Assembly: GCF_004664715.2 (NCBI RefSeq)
Contig: NC_051076.1
Coordinates: 3,350,451 to 3,414,450 of the forward strand
DNA from: Peromyscus leucopus
Lineage: Eukaryota; Chordata; Mammalia; Rodentia; Cricetidae
Reading direction: 5' to 3'
DNA: 64,000 bases
Part shown: piece by piece, positions 34,276 to 45,470 of the stretch
Layout: each line of letters starts with the position of its first letter
Position numbering within the stretch: position 1 is the stretch's first letter
Notes under the pieces: generated by a model
What the model was told of the DNA's origin: nothing
Database searches by the model: none
The model's input: the letters and a program-made list of their open reading frames with translations, nothing else
Program-made: the position numbers and the translations under genes

Positions 34276-34557
34276 AAAGTCAGGATGCATGAACATACTC
34301 TTAAGAGAAAGACGGTTCAACACCAACCAGTTTATACAATTAACATGTACCACATGTCAGAAAGCGCAACTGAGGATATCAGATATATTACAACAATTTA
34401 ATTTTGATACTCCATTAAGTTATCTCTAACTTCTGCCACCACATACATATGCATTAAAGAAGTTAGGAAACTTCGATCTTCCTTCTCTGCTCTGCCTGTG
34501 TAGGAAACGACAGGCTGCTGCTGACCAGACACCACGAGGCTCTGAGACTGGTGCTTT

Positions 34558-34645
34558 TCCCCCTACATCATAACCGATTTCAAATGGTGCTAGACAAAAA
34601 CAGACTCTGAACACCAGGAGAAATCGGTCAGCCTGTGTAAGAGAT
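34558..34645 (-). ncRNA. Mir29c: pre-miR-29c
   Basis: An 88-nt stem-loop matching the known mammalian mir-29c precursor over its whole length as far as I can compare. The mature 3p strand occupies 34592-34571 with seed AGCACCA, and the 5p strand lies at 34630-34609. miR-29c represses collagen, elastin and other matrix genes, DNMT3A/B and MCL1 in mammals. It lies about 460 bp from mir-29b-2 on the same strand, so both come from one primary transcript. Confidence 0.98.
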
Positions 34646-35107
34646 GGGCCAGTGGTGTTCTTCAGGTCTGAACCTCAAGGCAGACAAGTGACAAGTCTCA
34701 TTTCAGCTGTGTTGCAACCATGGCTAAGTACTCCAGGCATCTTCCAGGTACAGGCAGGCAGTATTGATGTGGGTGAAGCAGTTCTCTATGTACGGAGCAC
34801 TCTCCCTTTCCTGCTACAATCAACACCCAGAACATCACTGGACGATGATGAAAATTACAGGACCAGGCCCAAGCCACCCTCCCCCTCCCATGGAATGCTG
34901 GATAAAGTGGATCACTCCCTGCCCCTGATCATGCCCTCGCATTTATTTTGAACACAACAACTTGCCCACTATCACTGCCTCTAAACCAAACAGACTCAAG
35001 AGCAAATTTCACTGTTCCAAGTCTTCCTTTGACTTCTTGAAGGAGAGAGCCAATCCTGTGTACAGCTGCTTCTCTGTAGCCTAACCTCTGCTGTGCTGCA
35101 ATTCTTA

Positions 35108-35188
35108 CTCCTAAAACACTGATTTCAAATGGTGCTAGATACAAAGATGGAAAAATCTAAGCCACCATGTGAAACCAGCTTCCAGAAG
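35108..35188 (-). ncRNA. Mir29b-2: pre-miR-29b-2
   Basis: An 81-nt stem-loop matching the known mir-29b-2 precursor throughout. The mature 3p strand is at 35137-35115 (seed AGCACCA, shared with miR-29c), and the 5p strand is at 35178-35156. It is upstream of mir-29c in the transcript, the usual cluster order. The loop-side 'uagauuuuuccaucuuugua' is preserved, as expected for this paralogue. Confidence 0.98.
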
Positions 35189-38100
35189 AAGAGGATCTCA
35201 CTGAAGAAAGCAGAGAAGTGCAGTCAGAAGGTCCAGCCTTAGTTCTGAGAATCATCGTGCCTGTCAGAGGCAGAGGACAGCTGTACAATGTTGTGCAAAG
35301 CAGCATCAGAGTCACAGTCAACATTTTGAGCAGACCAGACCAATGCAAAGCTTGTTCCCTGTATGACTTCACATTAGTCATTATAAATTATTATACACAA
35401 TGAAATAAAAGAACCATGTCCATTCTACACATGTACAATTGTAATGACTTGAATTTATGTAGTATTTCCCAAGATACATAATGTCATATATTATGTCACT
35501 CCTTCAGGACAGTGACCTATGAGATGTTAACCACTGAACACAAGTGTGGCACCTGTGTCAGGACAACTCTTGCACGAGTATTATTCAAAAAGAGCACATG
35601 TTCATCCTTTCCATCCCATGACCCCATAGGCTGGCAATTTGATTTAACGCAGAATAATTTTAAAAGCTGGTATCTTATTGTATTATATAGATAATTCTCT
35701 AACACAAAAATGAGGTATATTTTTAAAATTTATCTGAAAATAAGATTTATAAACTATGTTTCAAATTGGACTGTCTCTTTGCTGTGTGTTTCCTCTGATG
35801 TCACAACCCAAAGAAAGAGGATCTCATGGAAGAAAGAATAGAGATGTATGTTTCTGGTTCCCCAGCAACTCTTTTTTGGCCTCCCCAGATGTAAGCTTAT
35901 CTCTTTTTATGGCTGCTATCCGGTAATAGAGCAAATATAATGTGAACATCCAGAGTCACAGTACTTAGTTGTTCCAAGAGTCCAATGAAGCAGGTATTAT
36001 TCTGATGTCTGCACAAAAAACTGTAGTCATAGGAACAGATGGACTAATGTCTGTATTCCTGTCCTTCTGCCCACTGCCACTGCTTGGTCTGTACAGCTAG
36101 ACTCTTATCTCCGAAGAGAACTCTTAGCTAGAGTGGGGAGGGGTATTTAGCCCAGGCAATCTGGATGGGAGTGAAAGAGACTCCCTGTAATATATGCTAC
36201 ACCTGCTTAAAGATGAGGGCGCATGGTGTTGGTACTGCAAGGGGTCAGGTAGTCTAGAACCTGCCTTTGCTCTATTGCCCACTGGTGCCTCTGTCCTCCC
36301 CAGCAATAGGGAAGATGATGGCAATGAAGCCTACCAATGACATTGATAGGCTTAGCTTGTAAGAACCTGGGCCAGTCAGAGGAGAAACAGAAGGCTCAGT
36401 ACCCTCCCTGGGCTTCTCCAAGGTCTCAGCTATAGAGGAGTTGCAGGCAAATTTGTACATTGAGTTCCTGAGTGACAGTGACACTGGTTGCCAAAATTAG
36501 GGCCTTATGAAACTAGATGGTAGGTCGTAAATATATTAGATGGAAGTTATTAACAAGAGTCAAAACCCTGTAAATGAAGGGAACAGATGAGATTTGCATA
36601 TGATAATACTCAGCTTTTCTGATTTTCATTTCAGCCAAATTTTTCTTAGCAACTTCCTATTGCTAGTATCCTCAGTCCCCCTTCCTCTATGTTAAGAGAT
36701 ATCCTGCAGGGATACAGGGCACACCCTTCCTCCCAGAATTCTCAGCCTGTGCTGTTACCTCCTTTTGGCAACTCTCCACCTACTCCCTCCACTGCCACCC
36801 CCATTTGTCCTATTTCAGCTCCAGAAAGCTTTCTCCAAGGCTAGCCCCGTTTGCTTTAATTTAGAAAACACCTATTTCTTTTGGTTCTCAGCATGGCATG
36901 AAGCTAATGCCTTTCTTCCTACCCAGCAAATGAAATGCTGCCCAGGCCCAGGGGAGGTGCTATGCCTGACATGGGGAAACTACCAGTGAAGGAAAAGGTA
37001 AGGTCTAGGGTTCCACTCTTGGACTGCAAACCCTGGTTTCTGGTAGATAAGAACCACTGAATGGTGATTTAAACACTAAGCTACAGAAGAGGGAAAGAAA
37101 AGTAGTTTTAGCATTCAGACCCTTTGTCCACCCAACTCCACTCAGGCCTCAGCATCCCACAAAAGCAGAATTCCCATAGTCAGCTGAGCAATGTCCCTTT
37201 TCTGCAACAAGGTGATGATTCTTCACTAGTTTGGAATAACTGGGTGATTTGTTAAAGTCCGGAAGGCTCTAGCTTTCTGGCACCAGGCCTGAAAGTCACC
37301 TGCATGTCTTGGCAGCAGCCCATGAAATCCTTGGGCTGCTAGGGCTCTGCTCTCAGTGTGAGTAATAGGATCCCCTCCTCAATTAAATGGCTTCAAGTAA
37401 ACTTCGAGCTACAAGGTCTGATGGAGTTGTCTAGGAAAGAAATCACCCTACCTCACTTAGCAGTACTGAAAAGGTAACTAAACATGGAAGAAGTCTGAGA
37501 CACCATTCTCTAGCCTTCATCTGTTCCTGTACCTGTTTCTCTCTGGGGGCCATTCTACCCACCCATAACAGAACACTTCTCTGACAAGGCAGAGACCAGA
37601 GGGGCGGAGGCAAGGTCACTCCTTGTAAATCAGAACACCTGCTTACCTACATGCTGAAATTAGGGCCCTGCCATCATCCTGAATGGCTTTAGTGCACACA
37701 CACACACACACACAGGGCTTAGGAAGGAAATAGACAGAGGTGGCAACAGCATGCAAGAGAGGTATAGTAATCTAGAAAATCATATTCTGTCTAGAGATAT
37801 ACAAAATTAACACACAGAAAAACCAACTCAAGCAGGCCAGACAGTACAATTAAAGGTTAAACACTCTTCATGGGCCACTGGCTAAAAACAAAGATTAAAA
37901 AGTGATCTATGACCACTGCTATGATTTTTAGAATCCTAAATATCCTGAGCCCAGAACAGAACCCCAAAAAATGTGGGAAGAAAATCGGTGGGAGGGGGAA
38001 AATACTTGCTCCCGGAACCTCACCCTGCTGGCCCCGCCTGTGCTGTCTGATGTGCTCACATGCAGAACGTGGGAAGGTTCCAGCCAGGCAATAGCTTCTC

Positions 38101-38435
38101 CTTCCTAACCCAGCATTGGGTGCTGAGTCACAGTTATGCATGATGAGAGTTCCAGCCAGAGTGGGGGAGGGTGCCAGAAGCCTGCCATCCATTTTCTTGT
38201 CTGTGTCTGAAGACTGATTTAGGGCTTCCCACCAGTTAAAAGAACTTATCTTTGGGAGGGGAGGCTAGAGAAGGTCTTTTTGAAAGAAAAGGAACATCTT
38301 ACCTCCAAGAGAGACTGCACATATATGAACTGAACAGGCTGCCTGGCTTCCTGTCACTCTCAGTAGTAGCCCAGGCCCAGCATCCAGGACATTTTGTCTT
38401 TGGCTGTCAGGGTAGGTGGGGAATGCTGCCAACAA
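35189..38435 (-). other. Host-transcript region upstream of the miRNAs
   Basis: Mostly unique sequence with a (CA)n run at 37694-37714. No coding gene is recognised and no exon border could be fixed. Confidence 0.5.
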
Positions 38436-38567
38436 GCTGTGGTTAATGAGTCAGAGGACAGGGTGATAAAACAAGGGGTATATGTTGAGGATACATGGAT
38501 AGCTGTGGTTAATGAGTCAGAGGAAAGGGTGATAAAACAAGGGGTATATGTTGAGGATACATGGATA
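38436..38567. repeat. Tandem duplication of 66 bp carrying AP-1 sites
   Basis: Two nearly identical 66-bp units (38436-38501 and 38502-38567, one visible difference). Each contains TGAGTCA, an AP-1 consensus, at 38447-38453 and 38513-38519. Because 66 is a multiple of three, it produces a repeated peptide in the reverse frame, which I regard as chance. Confidence 0.93.
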
Positions 38568-38877
38568 AAGGGGAATTTGGAACTTGTTGGCCTAACATCA
38601 GTGACAACTGACCCAGTGTGTCCTGCAAGTGCCTGCTTGGGTAACCAAGGGAGAAGCAAAGGCTTCAGAAGTCCATGGAGGCCAGCCTCTCTTGGCTTCA
38701 CTGAGTTAGAGATATGGAGACCTATGTTCCTGGGCAACCACATTCTAAAAATTAGATTTTTCTGTCCCTTCCTCAATGCTACTGAATAAGTCTTGGGTCT
38801 CAAAAGCTCCCAAACTTAGTGCAATTCCATACAGGGCACTAGGTCCTGGCACAATATCTGGGCTAGAAAAGGGATAG

Positions 38878-39219
38878 TGTTGCTGGAGGGCTTCTTTCCA
38901 GGTTCCACCAAGCCCCACAGTCCCACAATCCACGTATAAAATAATCACTCAGACGCTTATATTACTTATAAACTGTATGGCCGTGGCAGGCTTCTTGCTA
39001 ACTGTTCTTATATCTTAAATTAACCCATTTCTATAAATCTATACCTTGTCACGTGGCTTGTGGCTTACCAGCATCTTTACATGTTGCTTGTCCTGGTGGT
39101 GGCTGCAGTGTCTCCTGCCTTCCTGTTCTTTTATTTCTCTTCTCTGTTAGTCCTTCCTATACTTCCTGTCTGGTCACTGGCCATCAGTGTTTTATTTATA
39201 TAGTATGATATCCACAGCA
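38878..39219 (-). mobile_element. ERVK-like LTR, third copy
   Basis: A diverged relative of the LTRs at 15542 and 18548: TGTTGCTGGAGG start, 'aataatcactcagacgctta', 'acccatttctataaatct', CACAGCA end. A polypurine tract follows on the right when read on the minus strand, so it is a 3' LTR. Confidence 0.7.
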
Positions 39220-39920
39220 CTTCCCCTTTTCTTCTTTTTTTTTAAAAAGGAAGGTTTTAACTTTAACATGGTAAGACTTGATGGCTCACAGAACTGGCGG
39301 AAAACATACCACGGCCATGTTGGGAAGCTGAAGTGGGCGGAGCCAGCAGCCACAACACCTTTTCAGTCTTAGAATGCTGCAGTTTAAAACAATAGGCTCA
39401 CAATAAGACTGATTCAGATAAAATAGTTTACAATGTATTTAAAATATAGGTAGGCTTAAAAGAAACAAAAAAAAGATAAATTAATATAAAAAAGCCATGT
39501 AAAGATGAATATTACACAGAAAATCTGGATTGTGTTGTCTTTGGGATTTTTAACTGCAAAAAAACATTTGATCGAAAAAGATGCTGAATTAAACCAATAT
39601 GTATATTTTAAAGGTACCTTGACTTCAAAATTTAGATGTAAGGATATGTTGCTTTGGAAAAGAAGTTCTGCTTTTGTTTCAACAGAAAGCCAGAGGCTAT
39701 GGATTTGTTCCAGATTAAGATACATCAGGTTTCACCAGCCAAGACCCCCTGAAAGGTCTCCGATGACACCATGGCCCAGATAATCTAACATCCAGAACAG
39801 TTTCAAGGCAACTGGCTCACACAATACAGCCTCACGGACTACACCATAAGCCTAAAATTTTCTTTGCATCCCTATAAGATACAGCGCCCCCCTCCAGCAC
39901 AGCCAAGTGCAGATCATCTC
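39220..39920 (-). mobile_element. Internal fragment of the third ERV copy
   Basis: AT-rich sequence beginning with the PPT (plus-strand cttccccttttcttc) as at 15916. No retroviral coding motif is visible. The right limit is approximate and no 5' LTR was found. Confidence 0.5.
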
Positions 39921-42900
39921 AGACACCTGCACTCAGGCCTGTGGTCCTAATCATCCTCTATGCAGACTTGCTGGGTAAAGCCACGAGGAACCCAAGAACG
40001 GGCTCCCACAGGACATACAGAACATCCCACAGCAGCATGGTTCTATGGCTGCCTTCTGGGATGAAATACACATAGTAAAGAAGGAGGGAGGCAGGCACAG
40101 AGTGAAGGCTAGAGAGCAATGTGCTCTCCTTGTGGCAGAGGGCTTTGCTCTCATAGGAAGGAGAAACTGCCCAGAAGCACTTCCATGGAAGCTGAAGCTT
40201 GCCACAGGAGGAAAGGCAAGCCTGCCTGTGGTCTTCCAATGCCGACCACAAAGTTCATGGCCCCAGACCTACATAGCCTACACCTTTAACATTCCCAAAT
40301 GGTCTATATGGCTCAGTGGAGAGGGTTCAATAAGGACCAGCTTAATCAGGTCAGGGCAGAGATACCCAAGTTCAACTTCCCTAACTCACCAGCCAGGACT
40401 GGTCAATTCCTCTCCTGCCAAAAAGCAAGGAAGGGAAGACACAACATCCTATCTGATGCCATACTCACTGGATCATGTGCCTATTCACTGGGTTCCCAGG
40501 AGTTCTCTGCAACAAGCCTCACTCCTCTTGTGGAGGGTAAAACACTCTCAGAAGAAAGCATTTCAGGAACCCAGGGTGGACCTATTGATCTCCTAGTGGC
40601 AGTTCTGCCCAGTATCTGGGCACACACCAGGCAGTACACAGGCCGGAGCACAGGCTATGATGTATATGTGGCTGCACTGCTCCAGGTCGGGGAGGGAGGT
40701 TAGGCTTAGCAGAGATATGTCTGAGCCTCTAGGCAACACAAGCCCCACACCCTGTTTCACCTTTGGCAGTCCCAGCTAGTAGCGGCACCTATAATGCTAT
40801 TCTAACCCTTTTCAGTTATAACTTCTGTCTGCTAGTCTCAAGAAAAATGAGGAGGAGGTGGAAGGAGCAGGGAGGTGGGAGGGGGGAAATGGAAAAGAAG
40901 GAGGGAGAAGAGAGAAGAGGCAGAGGAGGAAGTTTCACAGTCTAGTGCATTCCCATCAGATCAGAGGGGAACATGCACAACTTCCCCTTTACAAGCCCTT
41001 TTCTGTCCCCTTTCTGGACTGGGGATAGTTTAGAACTGAGCTGGGCAGGCACTCAGGTACCCAGCCAACTGGGCTTTCACAGGCTCAATCTCAAGCCTGG
41101 CATTTTCCCTGGGGCCATTACCCAGCATGCCCTTTTCCTCACTGGGGAGGCCGCACCCTCTTGTTTTCAAAGTTTTATAACTGTATTGTTTGTTGTCCAG
41201 CAGATTAAATTCTTTGGTGGCTGGGGAGGCAGCAAGGGTGGGGGTGAAGAGAAAGGAGGGCAAAAAGGAGAGAAAATACAAGTAACTCCTATTAGGCCCA
41301 AAAGATTAAATGCATTCCTTTTGAACACAAAGTTCACCTGTTTTGGAGAGCAGCCAGTGGCCAGAGGCAGTGTCCCCTCCCTCTCTGTGCCTAGCACCTA
41401 GCAGAGCAGCATGTGGTCTTAGATATCCAAGGCTATTAGGATTTGAGCTGAAAAGAAATAACAGCTAATCAGGTTTAGGATTTGCATACCTAAACAACCA
41501 CCACTCCAAATTAGGTATCTACTGTAGGGCAACCTGATCTCTACCCAGGGTCTATAGGCAGCTAAACCCTGGAGACAGAAAGGTCCCTGCAGTGGGCAGT
41601 CTGTTTATACTCCAAATCAAAGTCACTCATTCACTGATACCAGAAGACCTGTACTTAAAGAATGTAGCAATGTAACTGTACATACTATAGTCAGCCGTCC
41701 ATATCCCCAGGTTCTGCCTCCCTGCACTCCAATCATTGTGCATGAACATGTATATACAAATATGAACTACACTACTTTATATGCACAGACTTTTTACCAC
41801 TATCCTCTAAAGAATTCTTATAACCATTATTTGGCAGCATTTGCTTTGAGTTAGATATTATAAGAAATCTGGGCATGGTTGAAAGTTCACGAGAGGATGT
41901 GTATAAATTGTTTTCACCTGACAGAAGGACTTCAGCATCTGTGGGTCCAATCCTCCATAGATTAAAATGACTATATTCAGAAATGGTTAAGGAATGTAAG
42001 AGAGTAGGAAACAGAAAAGAAGGGAGGAAGAAAGTCAATAGTAAGTGTGAACTTAAGACAGGCCTGTCTTATCAAGCCTTCTGATACTAAATCTACAGCT
42101 AGCAAATAACTCAAAAGGACATAGGATTTTCCATACTTAGCACAACTTTCATTGAGCCATTAATTAATCATTTCACACTCCTGGTTCCCTCTAAGTAGTA
42201 TGTCTACTTCAACACACAACTAAGCCTTTAGCACCAAAACCAATGCCTGTGATTCCCAGAGCTGTGAGTCTACTCAAACTCTTCTACCTTCTTCCTTAGA
42301 AAACCTCATCTGATCTTACTTCCTCTTATTACCTTTCTCCCAACTACAATGATTGTCAAGTGTCCACTTCACTTCAGTAATGGCGCAGGGTAGGAGTAGT
42401 AATGATACAAATACAGGAATAGAACAGATATTCCCTGGAAGATATATACTTTCTCTACTTTTTATATGAGAATTAAGAACAGTTCTCATAAGCTCTCTGC
42501 AAAGGAAAAAGGGTTATAGGCATAGGTTCTGTGCCTACATTTGTCTCCTCTATGCTCCCAGCTTAAGGATGTCATAAAGGCAGCCAGGGTTGATTAAAGG
42601 TAGAACCAAGGAGCCACTTTATATCCTAGTACCTTGGCCACATAATTTCAGGGATTGTCTCAAAGTCCCTAGCCTCAGGGCTAGGCAGACCTGACAAGAG
42701 CAGCCAAAGTCTCCTCCTCAGGAGTTCTACCCTCCTTTAGGAACTCAGCAAAGTAACACAGGGCCTTTCATGACATCTACATGAATTTCCCTCACAGCTT
42801 TGGGTTGTGTCCACTCTCTTTTTCATTCTCCAGGTGACTAGACAGAACCAACTTTAATACAAGACAAATTCATAGAAGGATGCTACAAGCATCTTCCATC

Positions 42901-45354
42901 AAAAGTACTCCCATGCACCCTCCCATTCAAACTATAGTTGCATTCAGGGAACAGAGAGGGACAGACGCTTATCAACAGACACAGATGTTAGCTGACCCTG
43001 TCCAACCTCAATTGTTCTGAAGGGAACACTCCCAGAGAAAGTCTAATCCTTCGTGCCCAAGTTCATGATAAGCAAAGGCAAGCACTTCTCTCGCCCTTCG
43101 TCAGAGCCCTGATCTATTAAAATAAAGGTCACTTAGAGGCTGAATAGTCAAGAGGTCATACAGCCCAATACTCAGCCTCAGCACCCCTTAAAAAATTGAG
43201 GACTGTTTTCAGGACTCAAAGAAGCCTGGTGCCCATCACTCCTCTGACCTGCTTTTCCTATACAAGGGAGGCCTATTTTTCCACACTGATCATGCGGCAA
43301 GGGTTCTGAGCTGATGACAGTATTTCCAGCATCTAACTATGCAGCACATTAGCCAGTGCTTCCAGTGGGTGATATATGTTAGCCAGCAAACAGGTAACAC
43401 AGACACAACACACATGCTGGGAAAGCTCCAGGCATCCCTCACAAACAGAATGGGAAAAACCTCAAAGTTGCCACAGTGAAACTTCCTCTCAGTGAGCAAC
43501 ACACGGCAGAAACATGCCCGGATTCACTGGAAAAACTCTGAAGGTGTCAAATGCCTTAACAAGAAATCTTTTCAGGAACATGGGGAATGCCTGGTATTCT
43601 AGCTGAGTGCAAGCCAGCTCTCACAAGAGCTCCAACCAGTCAGAGAAACAGAGGGCGGGAGAATAAAGATATTCTTAGTTTTCCCTCTCTTCTCCAATGT
43701 GCAAAGTAATAAGTGAAGCCCTCAGAGATCCAGAACACTGCTAAGGACCTCAATGCTCCACTCCAACCCCTGGTCTAGCTAGAGTAGAGGACTTGGGTTG
43801 GAAATCCAAAGCTGGGAACAAGCAATTGGGTCCTGAGAGGGCTCTCCCTGGCTCAGTTCAGTCATGGCAAGACCAATGCTACCCCTCTGCGCAGTATTGG
43901 GAAATGACTCAGTGAACCAGCTAATGTCAAGAGATATAAGTGTGTAGTGACTTTAAGGCTTCTTAAAGCTCCTGAGAATCCTTAAGACTGTTCCACATGT
44001 TCCTTGGCCCAGGAGCTCCTACCCAGGCTGCTTTGGAGAATTTTTGTCACATTGCAGATAGACAGAGTCCCAGCCACACTTACTGTGCAAAGGAGGCACA
44101 GGAGCAGGCCTTGAACAGAACACCTCCCTTGAACATACAGGGTCTTCCAATCCATGTCCTGCACCACAGCCAGCTCTCATATGCACATCTCTTGTCTCTA
44201 AGAGGGAACAGTGTCCTATCCTGTCACCTAGTAGGTCCTCACCAACTACTTTCACTCAGTTAACCCTTTCTCTTCACTGCCACCCATGCAAAAACACATT
44301 CCTACTACCTACCCAAAGCCCATCACCAACCATCATTCTCACTAGCACTAGCTAGGGTGCCTCTTTGGAACAAAACTTGGTGTTCTCTCTCAACTGGGTT
44401 CATTTTCCTGGCCTTGAGTTTCTGGCTAAGCAAACATTGCACAAACATCCAGGACAGGCCTAGAGGTGACATGAGTTGGAACCTCCAACAGGATCCTCAT
44501 TCAGAACCTGTTTCACAGACAAGTAAACTGACTTGTGTTCATGGGAATGAACACAAAACTGCATAAATCCACTTTCCCTGACCTATTTCCCCATGCCATA
44601 ACCTCTAACCACACATCACCTGATCCCTGTGCAGCTTTTGGCACTTTCAGCCAATGGTAGCTCCTATATTTTGAGTAGTCCCAAGCAGCAATGTTAGGCC
44701 AAGGAGGAGGGAACTGCATAGCCTGGGTCACCAGAGTCACCTCTTTCCAAGTAAACAAGTTCTGAGTCCTGAAGTTGAACACCATGGAGCAGAAGCACTT
44801 GTGGCTCAGCACCACTGGCCCACCTCGACCTCACAGAGCACACAGCACACAAAGCATCTAACACTGGGTGACTTCTCCCCACCTGGGCTTGTCCGTTTCC
44901 TGAAGAAACCATAGTCCTAGCAGAGATTGGGATTCAAATTAGCCACCTGTAAGCACGTATTTAGTCAGTGACTTAGCAAAGACCTGACCTGAATGTTCCC
45001 TGTGCTGCACAGACAAGAAAGGCATGGTGATTAGACTGAGGCACAAAGGCAGCTAATGCCTGATGAGGGTTGAAGGAAGAAGACAGAGGTTAAGGGCAGC
45101 CATACAAAGTGAAAATAACAGTAAGATGGTGGCTCAGAGTCTGACCTCTCCTCCCGCCTTGATTCCTAACTTAGTACAGGCTTCTGTGAGCCACAGAGAA
45201 CTTGTAAGGATTTTTTTTTTTAATACCTAGGGAAAAAAGGAGTTGGTGTCCATATCAGTTCTAATCTTTTGGAAGACAGCCCAACTAAGACAGTTTCCCA
45301 GGGTACTGAGGTGCCTCAGGACTTGTCTATCATCTGGACCCCTTTTTTCTTCTC
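39921..45354. other. Unique non-coding stretch
   Basis: No repeat or coding gene is recognised. A purine-rich patch lies at about 40845-40935. This is presumably intronic to the miR-29 host transcript. Confidence 0.5.
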
Positions 45355-45470
45355 TCCTGTTTTGTTTTGTTTTGAGATAAGGTCTCACTACATAGCCCAG
45401 GCAAGCCTGGAACTCAAGTTTCCTGGTTCAGCCTCCTAAGTGCTGACATGACAGAAATTAGTCACCATAT
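45355..45470 (-). mobile_element. B1 SINE (old)
   Basis: Reverse-strand B1 with a (TTTTG)n start, 'gagataaggtctcactacat' and 'gcctcctaagtgctgacatg'. Confidence 0.75.

Noticed and set aside
40045..40703. Forward open frames of 183 and 134 codons next to the ERV fragment
   Set aside because: Overlapping frames with no recognisable domain, no Kozak-type start preference and no splice signals that I could pair. Likely chance in GC-richer DNA.
41030..41401. Overlapping open frames on both strands
   Set aside because: No domain; the purine-rich stretch at 41220-41280 explains the lack of stops.
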